Origin: Rhodococcus erythropolis NBRC 15567
GTDB lineage: Bacteria; Actinomycetota; Actinomycetes; Mycobacteriales; Mycobacteriaceae
Reading direction: 5' to 3'
Assembly (NCBI RefSeq): GCF_001552595.1
Contig: NZ_BCRM01000003.1
Location: 241,790-305,789, forward strand
DNA length: 64,000 bases
The notes below the pieces were generated by a model. That model did no database searches, was not told the origin of the DNA, and saw only the letters and a program-made list of their open reading frames with translations. Position numbers and translations under genes: made by a program. The first letter of the stretch is position 1; the number at the start of each line of letters is the position of its first letter. Shown one piece after another: positions 44,659-54,259 of the stretch.

Positions 44659-45846
44659 ATGAATTCCTCCCACCACCGCACTCGGGTGCGGCTAGCTGCT
44701 CTGTCGATCACCTTGACCGTTGCCATTGCAACCGCTGCGTGCAGTTCCGACGAGGACTCGGCAACAAACACGAGCAGCGCATCTCCCAGCACCGCGAGCA
44801 GTCAGGAATCCACCGAGATCGCGGACCTCGTCCGCCGTCAGGTGGCCGACTTGGGCCTCAGTGCCGCCGTGTTCGGAGTGTGGCGGGGCGACGACGAGAT
44901 TGCTCTCGGTGCCGTCGGAGAGTCCCCTATCGGAGTTCCGGCGACAACCGACATGCAGTTGCGCGTCGGTCAGCCGATGGAACCGATGCTCTCGACAGTC
45001 CTGCTGCAACTCGACGAAGAGGGAACGCTTCCCCTCGATCAACCGATCGCGAAGTGGGAACCGAACTTTCCACGCGCAGACACCATCACTCCACGAATGC
45101 TGGCAAACAGCACGTCGGGCATCTCCGACTACGTGACCGATCCACAGTTCCTCAAACTCTTCACGGACAACCCGATGAAGGGCTGGACTTCTCAGGAGAT
45201 CCTGAATCTTGCCAACTCCCGCCCACCGCTGTTCGAACCCGGCACCAGTTGGGCGTACGCGCACAGCGACCTGACGCTGCTCGGCGACGTCATGGAGAAA
45301 GCGACTGGAAAACCGCTGGGCGACCTACTTCAGCAGCGCGTCTTCGATCCGCTCGGGATGGATCACAGCAGCGTTGTGCTCACGTCGCAGATGGACGAGC
45401 CGATCCTGCACGGCTACACCAATGAACGCGGAGTATTCGAAGACTCCACTTTCTGGAATCCGACGGCTTTCCTGCACAGCGGAAACATGAACGCGCCTGT
45501 CGCCGACGTCGGAAAATGGGTGCGCGCGCTCGGAACGGGAGAGTTGCTCTCCGACAAGGCTTTCGAGCAGCAGATGACGCCGACGACGGCGGGCTTGGGA
45601 AGTATGACGGCGGACAAGTTCTTTTCCTTCGGGACCGGGCACCTCGACGGTTGGCTGGTGATGAACCCGTCGTACGGCGGCTACAACGGGCTTGCGCTCT
45701 ATTACCCCGACTCGAAGACGACGATCGTCGTCTACGCCACGCTCGGGCCGACAACCAACGCGGACCTCAACAACGCCGTGCCGATGGGCAAGGCGATCGG
45801 AACCCTCCTCGAACCGGATCACCCACCGCAGGTCCCGACGCCGTGA
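44659..45846 (+). CDS. Beta-lactamase/DD-peptidase-like lipoprotein lacking the SxxK motif
   Basis: 395 residues from ATG at 44659 with GAAGGGA upstream. Lipoprotein signal ending TAAC (Cys near 32), then a Ser/Thr linker. The body is a serine-hydrolase (class C beta-lactamase) fold: LDEEGTLPLDQPIAKWEPNFP, ITPRMLANSTSGISDY, GTSWAYAHSDLTLLGDVMEKATGKPLGDLLQQRVFDPLGM, GLGSMTADKFFSFGTGHLDGW. The place of the nucleophile motif (usually GSVTK) reads GQPME, so both Ser and Lys are lost; the YxN motif is YAH. It is likely a non-catalytic binding or sensing lipoprotein. Confidence 0.82.
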   Translation: MNSSHHRTRVRLAALSITLTVAIATAACSSDEDSATNTSSASPSTASSQESTEIADLVRRQVADLGLSAAVFGVWRGDDEIALGAVGESPIGVPATTDMQLRVGQPMEPMLSTVLLQLDEEGTLPLDQPIAKWEPNFPRADTITPRMLANSTSGISDYVTDPQFLKLFTDNPMKGWTSQEILNLANSRPPLFEPGTSWAYAHSDLTLLGDVMEKATGKPLGDLLQQRVFDPLGMDHSSVVLTSQMDEPILHGYTNERGVFEDSTFWNPTAFLHSGNMNAPVADVGKWVRALGTGELLSDKAFEQQMTPTTAGLGSMTADKFFSFGTGHLDGWLVMNPSYGGYNGLALYYPDSKTTIVVYATLGPTTNADLNNAVPMGKAIGTLLEPDHPPQVPTP

Positions 45847-46004
45847 CGCGCCACACACGCTGGTAGCAAACAGCGTCGGTCGGCAACTTCCTGTTTACGC
45901 ACGGATTACCTCCAGGACTTATCGCCCCATCACCATTCTCTTCAGTACCGAACGAAACGCGTCGGACCGCGGGTTGTCTCGCCAGTGAACGAGAACGTAG
46001 ATAG

Positions 46005-46844
46005 ATGGGGACAGGCCCGATGAGGAAATACGCGATGTCAGTGGCATGCACGGTTGCAGTCACAGCGGGGGTGACTCTTGTGATGTCGGTGCCTGCCGGA
46101 GCGGACCCGAATGACAGTGGGTCGTGCCCTGCCGGTGCGGTATTCGCGGTCGGCGGAACGTGGGATCCGACGGGACAAACGACGCAACCCGTCACCGATC
46201 GCTACGTGGCCCAGGGTTACGCCTCCAAGCCGGTGACCTACCCCGCCAGCTTCTGGCCGCTCGGCGATCAGACGTACGACCAGAGCGTTGCCGCCGGCGC
46301 CCAGACGCTTCGCACTGAAGTCAACGCTTTCCACGCTCAGTGCCCGGGCAGCGAGATCGTCGTCACCGGATACTCACAGGGAGCGCGTATTGCCGGTGAC
46401 GTTCTCGGTGACATCGCACGCGACGGATCCATTCCGCAGTCGCAAGTCGAAGGCGTCCTCTACGCCGACCCTCGCAACTCGGCCGGGGGCATCGAAACCG
46501 TAGTGCCCAATGTCGTTCCGGGAGCGACGATGTCCGGAGCACGGGGCGGATTCGGAGACATCGCAGTGCAGGAAGTCTGCATCGAGGGTGACGGCATCTG
46601 CAACATGCCCAAGCCGCGTGATGCGCCCGAGGTGTTCGTGGATTCGGTCTTCGGCTACTTCACGAAGCACAACACCTATACGCCGATGATGTCCGAGCCC
46701 GCTCCGCCTGCTCCCCCGGCACTGCCGCAGACGCCGTCGGTGCCACTGCAACCCGCCGACGTTGCCACTGCGATCGTGACGCGGGTCGTCGAGAACATCA
46801 CTCCGTATCTGAGCGCTGCACTCGCGACCGTACTAACGAAGTAG
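46005..46844 (+). CDS. Secreted cutinase-family serine esterase
   Basis: 279 residues from ATG at 46005; ATG 46020 is an alternative. Signal peptide MRKYAMSVACTVAVTAGVTL, cleavage near GAD/PND. Alpha/beta-hydrolase of the cutinase/PE-PPE type: CPAGAVFAVGGTWDP, nucleophile elbow VVTGYSQGARIAGDVLGDI (Ser about 129), YADPRNS region for the acid and a C-terminal FTKHNTYTP with the His (about 223). A Pro-rich linker leads to a helical tail. Such enzymes in actinobacteria hydrolyse lipid or polyester bonds outside the cell. Confidence 0.88.
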   Translation: MGTGPMRKYAMSVACTVAVTAGVTLVMSVPAGADPNDSGSCPAGAVFAVGGTWDPTGQTTQPVTDRYVAQGYASKPVTYPASFWPLGDQTYDQSVAAGAQTLRTEVNAFHAQCPGSEIVVTGYSQGARIAGDVLGDIARDGSIPQSQVEGVLYADPRNSAGGIETVVPNVVPGATMSGARGGFGDIAVQEVCIEGDGICNMPKPRDAPEVFVDSVFGYFTKHNTYTPMMSEPAPPAPPALPQTPSVPLQPADVATAIVTRVVENITPYLSAALATVLTK

Positions 46845-46949
46845 CCGGACGGCTGGCTAGGGCACCATCGCTTCATCTCCACCACCTCCGCAGGAACCAC
46901 CCGGCTGGAACGCCCTCTACACGCCGACGATGCAGACGTCGAGAAGTTG

Positions 46950-46979
46950 AGTGCATCCTGCCGCAGGTCGGGATGCACT
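46950..46979. terminator. Terminator between cutinase and DHA2 exporter
   Basis: AGTGCATCC (46950-46958) and GGATGCACT (46971-46979) form a perfect 9-bp stem, 12-base loop, between two convergent genes. Confidence 0.6.
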
Positions 46980-47074
46980 ACTCCGCGTTACGTCTATTGC
47001 TCTACAAAACTATTCAAGATCGTGACGCGCAGTCGCTCTCCACCGGCATGGCGCCGCAGGCGGCCGAAGTCGCA

Positions 47075-48709
47075 TCAGTCCGCTTCCTGGCGGCGAGTCG
47101 GCAGGTGGCGGAACGTCACGATCGGGAGGAGCGCCGCTAACCCGAGCACAGAGAGGCTCGCCCGCAGCGCAATCAGCCTGGATTCGACGTTGATCTCCAC
47201 CGCCTGATCGAGTTGCGCCGAGGTCAGTTCCAGCCCAGTGAGACTGGCGCGGAGGTCATCGTTGGCGACGAAACTGACCGAACTGGCCGTTACCTCGATA
47301 CTGCCGCTGGACAGTAGATCTGGGCTGTTCGTGATACGGACCGAGGCAGACTGCGCGAGCACGGACATCAGGACCGCCCCGGCAACGGCGGTGCCGGTGC
47401 ACAGGCCGAGAAAGTTCGCCATTCCTCGAGCGCTGCCGATCTCACCCGCGATAGCAGGAGGGTTGGTCTCCATGAGAAGCGCACTGCCCGCACTCAATCC
47501 GACTCCGATGCCGAGACCCAAGCACACTTCGCTGATCAATGTCCATGCACCGGACCATTGGTTCGAGATGGTCAGTGCCAACAGAATCGCCGACGCGGCG
47601 GCCAGTACATGCGCCCCTGTCAGGAGCCATCGGCACGCAAGCAGTCGCATCAGTGCAGGTGTTGCAGCCGCGGAGACGAGTGCGGCCAAAGAGATAGGTA
47701 TCAGTATCATTGCCGTGCCCAGAGGGCTCTTGCCCAATACCATCTGGGTGTACAGCGGTAGCAGGTAGCTCACACCGGCCATCAACAGGTTTATCGCAAC
47801 CAACCCACTCAAACACGCTCGGTTGAGACCAGACTCGAACACCGAAGGTTCGAGTAGCGGTGTTCTTTCTCCCCGGAGCAACAAGTGCTGGCGGGCGGCG
47901 AACGTGTGCAGGACGAGGCCGCCGATCACCAGCAATGCGAGCACAGGCGAGAGTCCGAGCACACTCACCGGTGCGGACTCGGCGGCGAGAACGAGCCCCC
48001 ATGATCCGATCTGATTGATGGCTGCGACCAACAACAGCACCCCGACGGCAGACAGCGCGATACTCGTCTTGTCGACGGACCCACGGAATGGAATCCGGAT
48101 AAGGGCCACACGTGATGCGATGACGATTGTTCCTGCCGTGATGGCGAGCAAGAGCGCGAAGGGCGCCCTCCATCCCCAGGCTTGGACGAGCAGACCACCA
48201 ACCAACAAAGCAAACGCGGCACCGATACCGGTCGTACCCGCCAGGACCGATACCGCAACGGTTCGTTGTGGACCGGAATACGCCTGCCCCAGAATCGCCA
48301 ACGCGTTGGGCACGAGAAGCGCGCCCCCGAGTCCAGCGATCGCCTCGCCGGCAATCAGCATTGAAATATTCTGTGCCAGAAAGCAACACAGCATACCGAA
48401 CGCATAGATGCCCAGCCCGAGCAGCTGAGCATTCTTGGCACCGAGCACGCCGCTGATCTTGCCGCCCGTGATCGTGAAGGCTGCGACGAATACCCCGTAA
48501 GCGACGATCGCCAATTGCACGTTCGAGATGGTGGTGTCCAGGCCGTCGACGATGCCGCTGATCGCCATCGGCAGCGCCGTCACGTTGAACACAGATACCA
48601 ACCCTGTGAAACACACTAGTACCAGCGGTAGCCAACTCACCCTCGGGTGGGCGTCACTCGTAAGCGCTTTTGTAACGGGAGAGGAAGGCAACGGGTCCGC
48701 GGTATCCAT
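47075..48709 (-). CDS. MFS drug exporter, DHA2 (14-TM) family
   Basis: 544 residues with about 14 membrane segments. VFNVTALPMAISGIVDGLDTTISNVQLAIVAYGVFVAAFTITGGK is the usual DHA2 start, where an acid-free helix 1 follows a Trp-Leu pair; GGALLVPNALAILGQAYSG and LVGGLLVQAWGWRAPFALLL mark motif C and the helix 5-6 region. A soluble insert near the C-terminus (SVRITNSPDLLSSG to EINVES, about 445-505) faces the outside before the last helix. Exports drugs or lipids by proton antiport; no regulator gene is adjacent. Confidence 0.88.
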   Translation of the reverse strand: MDTADPLPSSPVTKALTSDAHPRVSWLPLVLVCFTGLVSVFNVTALPMAISGIVDGLDTTISNVQLAIVAYGVFVAAFTITGGKISGVLGAKNAQLLGLGIYAFGMLCCFLAQNISMLIAGEAIAGLGGALLVPNALAILGQAYSGPQRTVAVSVLAGTTGIGAAFALLVGGLLVQAWGWRAPFALLLAITAGTIVIASRVALIRIPFRGSVDKTSIALSAVGVLLLVAAINQIGSWGLVLAAESAPVSVLGLSPVLALLVIGGLVLHTFAARQHLLLRGERTPLLEPSVFESGLNRACLSGLVAINLLMAGVSYLLPLYTQMVLGKSPLGTAMILIPISLAALVSAAATPALMRLLACRWLLTGAHVLAAASAILLALTISNQWSGAWTLISEVCLGLGIGVGLSAGSALLMETNPPAIAGEIGSARGMANFLGLCTGTAVAGAVLMSVLAQSASVRITNSPDLLSSGSIEVTASSVSFVANDDLRASLTGLELTSAQLDQAVEINVESRLIALRASLSVLGLAALLPIVTFRHLPTRRQEAD

Positions 48710-48826
48710 GATGCGCCCCTAGGAGGATCTGAGTTGTCTCGACGGTGGCATATCGGTCACGAGCAGCGACGCCGAGGGCGGCCACCTGACTGGGTGGCCC
48801 CCCTCCCTGCGAACTGCTGGCTTCGA

Positions 48827-49816
48827 TCAGGTCGGCAGGGTCAGGAATTTCATCGCGGCTGTCTTCTCGAATCGGCGAGAGACGTTGCCGGCAAGCCCTC
48901 CTTCGAGGGATGTATCGCCCATCAGATCGAGTTTGCCCGCAGGCGCACCTTCATTGAAGTTCAACTTGTCCAGATCCACCCAGACGACATTAGGTCGCGT
49001 GGTCGAGTCGAAGACGTACCGCTTGTTGGTCAAGTCTGCCACCGTCTGCCAGATCGTCTGCGATGCATAGGGTTTGTCCGGGTCGGGGATGCGGAAAGGT
49101 TGCGCCGCATTGCGGATCACACTGAACATTCCCGCGACAGCCTCGACTTCACTCTTAGGTTGAGGCAGTCGGCCTACGTAGTATGCGGCGCGGGCGAACC
49201 GGTCGGCTGCGAGTGTGGTGCCTGGCAGAGGATTGGCGCCCCCGAAGCCGTCGACCTCTTTGAGAAGTTCGATCTGCTTGTCGTAGGCCGGGGAATTGGT
49301 CATCACTAGGTGTTCGCGGCTGTGCCAGACGGTGGCCTTGCCATCCAGGTACTCGATGATCGCCGAATCACCGGTCGCATCGTCCAACGCGAGATGAACT
49401 GCAGGCACTTCGCCGGTCGCCGGATCGCCCAGTGGGACAACCTGAACGTCGACGTCGCTGATCCACGCGGCGGCATCGGCAACGGTGGAGAAGTTGTCCA
49501 GGAAGTACTGCAGCCAGACCGCCATGCTCAGAGCCGGTCTCGACGTGTCGTGAGTACCGTAATCCGATTCCGCTAGCCACAGAACATGACCTGCTAATCC
49601 CGCTTCGTTCATACCGTCGACCGACATCATGTCGAAAGCGCCGGCCACGACACTGCCGTATTCGGCAGTCCAACTCAGAGAACCGCCTACGCCGTCGTCG
49701 CGTTTGATCCCACGCGGAAGCGACCACAGGTTCGTACCGGTGTCCCGATGGTAATCCATATTTCGTCCGACAAGAACAGATCCGGCCGCATCAGGCCACA
49801 TCACCCTGGTACACAT
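48827..49816 (-). CDS. Choloylglycine hydrolase / penicillin V acylase family amidase
   Basis: 329 residues. N-terminal nucleophile hydrolase: Cys directly after the initiator Met (MCTRVMW) becomes the catalytic N-terminus. Other family residues are in GRNMDYHRD (Arg, Asp), GMNEAGLAGHVLW (Asn), VMTNSPAYDKQ (Asn) and AADRFARAAYYV (Arg). These enzymes cleave conjugated bile salts, penicillin V or N-acyl homoserine lactones; no signal peptide is present. A bile-salt role is tempting beside sterol genes but the sequence does not decide it. Confidence 0.88.
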   Translation of the reverse strand: MCTRVMWPDAAGSVLVGRNMDYHRDTGTNLWSLPRGIKRDDGVGGSLSWTAEYGSVVAGAFDMMSVDGMNEAGLAGHVLWLAESDYGTHDTSRPALSMAVWLQYFLDNFSTVADAAAWISDVDVQVVPLGDPATGEVPAVHLALDDATGDSAIIEYLDGKATVWHSREHLVMTNSPAYDKQIELLKEVDGFGGANPLPGTTLAADRFARAAYYVGRLPQPKSEVEAVAGMFSVIRNAAQPFRIPDPDKPYASQTIWQTVADLTNKRYVFDSTTRPNVVWVDLDKLNFNEGAPAGKLDLMGDTSLEGGLAGNVSRRFEKTAAMKFLTLPT

Positions 49817-49975
49817 TGATTTTGCCTTCCGTAGTTCTTCGCGAACTTCATAATTGCCCGATGTTCAGCCCCGAGGTCCAGACCGAGATTCAGCTACGAG
49901 ACGCCCCTTCGACCACAGCCGAACGGGCATTTTCTCTCAGAAGCCCTCATTGACAAAGACATTCAGAAACCAGCG

Positions 49976-51742
49976 TCATTCTCGGGGAAGAATGTGGTAT
50001 TCGTGCAGCAGCTGTCCGATCTCGTTCTCGTCGAGCTTCTTGTCCAGTCTGCGGCGAAGTAGCTTCGGCAACGGCACGCTCTCCTCCTTCTTGTCATTGA
50101 GGAAGTAGGTTGCTTGGAGAAGTTTGCGGATGTCGTAGGTGGAGCCGAAAACTTCCGGCACTCCGCGTTCGATCCCGAGCAGGCTGTACGCGGCCTCCAT
50201 CCCGGTGCGGACCGAGTACTCCGTCGTGAAGATGCAGTCGCGTGTTGTTTCCGCGAACTGGCCGAGGAAGGCGAAGTTGACGGCACCATCCGGTACAACC
50301 GCAGGCCGGTCACCGGCCTGACGGGGCATGAAAAAGGAAGTGACATAGGGCATCATCACTGGAACGGTCTTCGCCGCATTGGCCGCGAGTTCCGGGATGT
50401 CCTCGACTGGAACGCCCATGTGATAGAGCCACTCTTGGGTGATTTCCTCGCCGGTGCATTCCTGCATCGGCTTGTCGACGTAGTCACCGGGGACGTCGAC
50501 GAATAGTGAGTAGACCCAGACGACGATCTGATCCTTGGGTTGTTGTTTGAAGTGCGGTTGCCGGTTTACGGTCCAGCTCATCAACCACTTCGAATCTCGT
50601 GCTGTCACGATGCCGCCGGTGACTACGCGTCCGCTGAATGGGTCACGCTTGCATATCTTTTCGATGTATTCTGGGATTCGGGCATCCAACGTGGTCACTG
50701 TCGCTGATTCCCACTTGGTTTCTGCGACGTGCCCACCGAAGACGTCTGGTCGTCCGAATGCGGGGTCTTTTGTTGCTATACGACGCCACAAATCCCACGC
50801 CGGAGCGGGGCCCTCGTCGAGTTTCGCCGGCGTGTGATGGTCTCCGTTGTTCGAGTTCTCGGTGAGCGAGCCGATGGTAGTCAACACCAGGTCGCCGTCA
50901 TCGAGGTCGACCCCACCCAAAACACCCTCGGATTTCCAGTGAATGCGTTTGGCCCGCTTGACTTCACCCGTGATATCGAAGTCAATGTCGGTGACTTCGG
51001 TATCGAACCGAAAATTCACTCCCTGATCGAGCAGCCACGTGTACAGCGGCAGCACGAGAGACTCGTACTGGTTGTATTTGGTGAACTTGAGGGTACTCAG
51101 GTCCGGCAGGCCTTTGATGTGATGGATGAATCGATGCAGGTACAGCTTGATTTCGAGAGCACTGTGCCATTCCTCGAACGCGAACATTGTGCGCCAGTAC
51201 AGCCAGAAATTGCTTGCGAGGAATTCCTTGCCGAACACCTCGTTGATGCGCTTGTTCTCGAGTTCGCTACGCGGAGTGAGAAAGACCTTCATGATGTCCT
51301 TCTGCGCCTTCGAGTTCAGATTGAACTTGAAGTCTGTGTGCGCGTCCTCACCCTGACGTTCGGTGACGCGCTGCAGCGAATAGTTCGGGTCGTCTTTGTT
51401 GAGCCAGTAGAATTCGTCGAGCACGCTGGCGTCTTCGACCTCGATCGAGGGGACAGAGCGGAACAGGTCCCAGAGACATTCGAAGTGATCTTCCATCTCG
51501 CGGCCACCGCGAATGACGAAGCCCTTCTCCGGTTCCTTGATTCCGTCGAGTGCACCGCCGGGCAATTTCAACCGCTCCAGGACGGTGATGTTGTTTCCTG
51601 CCATCTGGCCGTCGCGGATCATGAATGCCGCACCGGCAAGCGATGCAAGCCCCGAACCGACGAACCATGCAGTCTTGCCGTCCACCCCGTCAGGCTTGCG
51701 TGGCCGCGCGAACGCTTCGTAGTTTCCACTGCTGTAATACAT
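49976..51742 (-). CDS. ohyA: Oleate hydratase
   Basis: 588 residues from ATG at 51742 with GGGGAA upstream. Matches the oleate hydratase (myosin-cross-reactive antigen) family: AWFVGSGLASLAGAAFMIRDGQM (FAD site), LPGGALDGIKEPEKGFVIRGGREMEDHFECLWDLF with the catalytic Glu in RGGREMEDHFEC, NSKAQKDIMKVFLTPR, MFAFEEWHSALEIKLYLHRF, QFAETTRDCIFTTEYSVRTGMEAAY. It adds water across the C9 double bond of oleic acid giving 10-hydroxystearate, using FAD structurally. Monocistronic. Confidence 0.95.
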   Translation of the reverse strand: MYYSSGNYEAFARPRKPDGVDGKTAWFVGSGLASLAGAAFMIRDGQMAGNNITVLERLKLPGGALDGIKEPEKGFVIRGGREMEDHFECLWDLFRSVPSIEVEDASVLDEFYWLNKDDPNYSLQRVTERQGEDAHTDFKFNLNSKAQKDIMKVFLTPRSELENKRINEVFGKEFLASNFWLYWRTMFAFEEWHSALEIKLYLHRFIHHIKGLPDLSTLKFTKYNQYESLVLPLYTWLLDQGVNFRFDTEVTDIDFDITGEVKRAKRIHWKSEGVLGGVDLDDGDLVLTTIGSLTENSNNGDHHTPAKLDEGPAPAWDLWRRIATKDPAFGRPDVFGGHVAETKWESATVTTLDARIPEYIEKICKRDPFSGRVVTGGIVTARDSKWLMSWTVNRQPHFKQQPKDQIVVWVYSLFVDVPGDYVDKPMQECTGEEITQEWLYHMGVPVEDIPELAANAAKTVPVMMPYVTSFFMPRQAGDRPAVVPDGAVNFAFLGQFAETTRDCIFTTEYSVRTGMEAAYSLLGIERGVPEVFGSTYDIRKLLQATYFLNDKKEESVPLPKLLRRRLDKKLDENEIGQLLHEYHILPRE

Positions 51743-52182
51743 TGTTCCCCATCTCATTTAGAGGTTTGGCGACAGGACCCTTCACGGAATGGATTCCGAG
51801 TTTTCTCTTGGTGATGTAGTTTTCCTTCGGCCACGCCGAAAGTATTTGCATTACAGCGACACCGGGAGCCAAGATGTTGTAGGGAATACAGCGGCCGCCT
51901 CGACGACAGGAGAACGTCGCGACAGCGACAGCGAGATCTGCTGTAAACTAGAATCTTTCGGATACGACGGCGACCGAGCTGTCAGCCGCTCGGAGACGTC
52001 GCGTTTGGACGTCTCCGATGACTCGAAATCCCGTCTACATGCGGCGAATGGCGTCTCGCTGATGCCGTACGCCGTGACGTCGAACCCCTTGAAGGCCGTC
52101 TCGAACGCGATCGGTGATCCCCGAACGCATGTACCGAGGACTTTGGTTTTCCGGATTGCGATCATTATTTCGTCCTCGAGGT
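51743..52182. other. Gene-free region upstream of oleate hydratase
   Basis: Holds the oleate hydratase promoter region. Frames on both strands are open by chance only and lack domains. GATGGCGTC-type inverted words around 52000 (GACGTCTCCGATGACTC, GGAGACGTCGCGTTTGGACGTCTCC) form a hairpin: GGAGACGTC at 51991-51999 pairs with GACGTCTCC at 52008-52016. Confidence 0.45.
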
Positions 52183-52420
52183 TCAGTCGGCAGTTTTCGC
52201 ACGGCGGTTGGTCAGCAAGCCGGCGATCCATCCGAGGACGAGTATCACGACGAGGGTGAGCCAGAGTGGGGACTGCACTGAGACCCAAAACAGTTGGATC
52301 GTGGTCGCGGCCCGGTTCTGGAGGATAAAGGTCACCGCCTGCACCACCAACAGCAAAGGCGAGGGTGTTACGTGATGCGAGTACTGATCGGGCGGATGCC
52401 TGCCGGGTTTCCGAACTCAT
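52183..52420 (-). pseudogene. LapA-domain (DUF1049) membrane protein with apparent frameshift
   Basis: From ATG 52420 the frame reads MSSETRQASARSVLASRNTLAF and then loses sense. The adjacent frame from 52356 to the TGA at 52183 gives LLLVVQAVTFILQNRAATTI, QLFWVSVQSPLWLTLVVILV and LGWIAGLLTNRRAKTAD, the full two-helix LapA/DUF1049 pattern. Joining the frames at the TTT at 52357-52355 restores a 77-residue protein of normal size. So there is one extra base, either a true inactivating frameshift, a sequencing error, or slippage. Confidence 0.7.
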
Positions 52421-53447
52421 GGGAGGTACCCCATTCTATGTCGAGTGATATCGATCGAATGCTTTTTCGAAGGAGATACCGGACTCTCCCGTACCGATCC
52501 AGTTCTGTTCACGTCTGGCGGCGAGGATCTGAGATTTTGTGTCTCGGCGTGCCGAGGTTTCCTACCCGCGATCCCGGTAATGGCTGAAATCTGGAGCGGA
52601 ACCAACTGGGATTACGTGGCTAATCGAAACATAACACGAGTGGCGCCGAAATGTCGGCTTTAGATTGCGTAAGCAATTCGCCTTCACACACTGTCTCTCT
52701 GGCATTTCGCTTGAACCTGAGGCTTTCTATTCAGTCCAGATGCGTTACTGTGCGTGCGGAACCTGCCTAGAGTAGACACCGGCATCTGCCTCGTCACCGG
52801 ATATGGACTCGACGTTCTCATCGCCTGAGCCATACGGAAGGTCGGGAGATCCGTGCGCTGGTCAGCGATGGAAAGCGGATCGACTGGTAGTTGCCGGCGG
52901 CTACCGCGCTCATCGTTGCCCTGCTCCTGACTCTCGGATCGTGGTGTCAATGAGGTGCAGTTCGCGCGCTGTTGAAGCGGCGTACGACCGGTGAAATCGA
53001 CTCCCGGCGAACGCTTGCCCGAAATAGATTCCTGACGCATCGACAGCATGTTCGAAACACGGACTCCCCAGAGCGGCGAATGACCGCTTGTCACCTCGTC
53101 AAATACGATAAAGCAAGTGAAAATAGCAATTTAGTATCCGATCGTTGACCCTTTCATCAGAGGATAATCTCGCCGGGAAACTATCATCGAACGGTTCGGC
53201 TCTTGTCCTGAAATACGGGTCTGCTTCCCTCTCGAAAACGAACTGTTCACGACGGCTACGCGCGCTTCACAGAAGGATGGAAGCAAAACATCGATCCCAG
53301 AGTGAACACATCCCATACCGTTGCCGAACTTTTACGAAACCATCCCGCAATAGTTTGAGAACTTGATCGAGTGGGCGTAGCAGCGCAGGTCGGCGATCTC
53401 CCCCACCTCAGCGAATTCCTCGATATTGCGGGCGCGACGTGGCGCGT
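52421..53447. other. About 1 kb with no intact gene
   Basis: Codon bias is weak and GC lower than around. Around 52840-52960 a plus-strand stretch reads REIRALVSDGKRIDW, stop, then LPAATALIVALLLTLGSW, which looks like a decayed small membrane protein. Nothing else could be assigned. Confidence 0.4.
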
Positions 53448-54146
53448 TCAGACTGCTTCGGCCATAGAAGCAGCCGGACGGCTGCTCCTTCCGAGGAATA
53501 CTGCGGATGCCAGCAGGAAGAATATTGCGCCGACAAAGGTTCCGATATTGGCCATGTTCGGGTCCAACGTGTTCCCGTCTCGCAAGACGAACGATCCGAT
53601 CGCGGAGACTCCGAATGCGATGGATCCCAAGGTATTCAGCCACACGCTTTGCCATTCCTTCGATTGCGGTGCCCAGTAAGCGCCTTCCCTCAGCAGGATG
53701 AGGACAGCCAGTCCGCTCGAGACGAGGAAGGCTATCGAGCCCTCCGCGTTCGGATTCCAGACCAAGTGCATCTCGCCTCGTAGCGTAAGCGCGTGCAGCG
53801 CAGCCCCGGTGCTGACGTTGAACAAAATCGTCCCGAGTAACTGCACGGCAGCAGACAGCCAGACGGCCCGGATCGCGGGACGCCCCGAGTCGGTTGTGGT
53901 TGCTGGCCCGGCCAGCACCAACTGAACGAAAGCCGCGCAGGTAAAGAACCAGGAGCCCGCGAAGAAGAAGCTGTTGGCGAGTGCGGCACCGAAGAAGACC
54001 GACAGGAAGGGTGCCGACCCGAGCGCGAAGAGTGCGGATCCGATCACGAATCCCCACGACTGCATTCGAATGGTCGGGTGAATCAGCATGCGCTGCAGTG
54101 TACTTGGACTCGATATGAAAAGTCCTCCATTCGGGACCTTGGTCAT
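53448..54146 (-). CDS. Multi-pass membrane protein of unknown function
   Basis: 232 residues with six likely helices (e.g. WGFVIGSALFALGSAPFLSVFFG; FAGSWFFTCAAFVQLVLAG; IGTFVGAIFFLLASAVFLG). Helix pairs GSALFALGS and GSWFF resemble the YrhK-type repeat, but this is only a similarity of pattern. ATG at 54089 (MLIHPT) is an alternative start. Divergent from the amidohydrolase gene. Confidence 0.65.
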   Translation of the reverse strand: MTKVPNGGLFISSPSTLQRMLIHPTIRMQSWGFVIGSALFALGSAPFLSVFFGAALANSFFFAGSWFFTCAAFVQLVLAGPATTTDSGRPAIRAVWLSAAVQLLGTILFNVSTGAALHALTLRGEMHLVWNPNAEGSIAFLVSSGLAVLILLREGAYWAPQSKEWQSVWLNTLGSIAFGVSAIGSFVLRDGNTLDPNMANIGTFVGAIFFLLASAVFLGRSSRPAASMAEAV

Positions 54147-54259
54147 CAGGCACTGATTTCGATCCGCCCGCCGCGGGTACGCGGAAACAAATTAAAACCA
54201 TCTGCTTGTTTTTTACTTTACCGAAGCATGACTCCACTTTGGGTGCTAATGTCCGATTT

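Noticed and set aside
52684..53094. Minus-strand frame of 136 codons
   Set aside because: Composition is unlike local genes, no start signal, no domain; other frames are similarly open.
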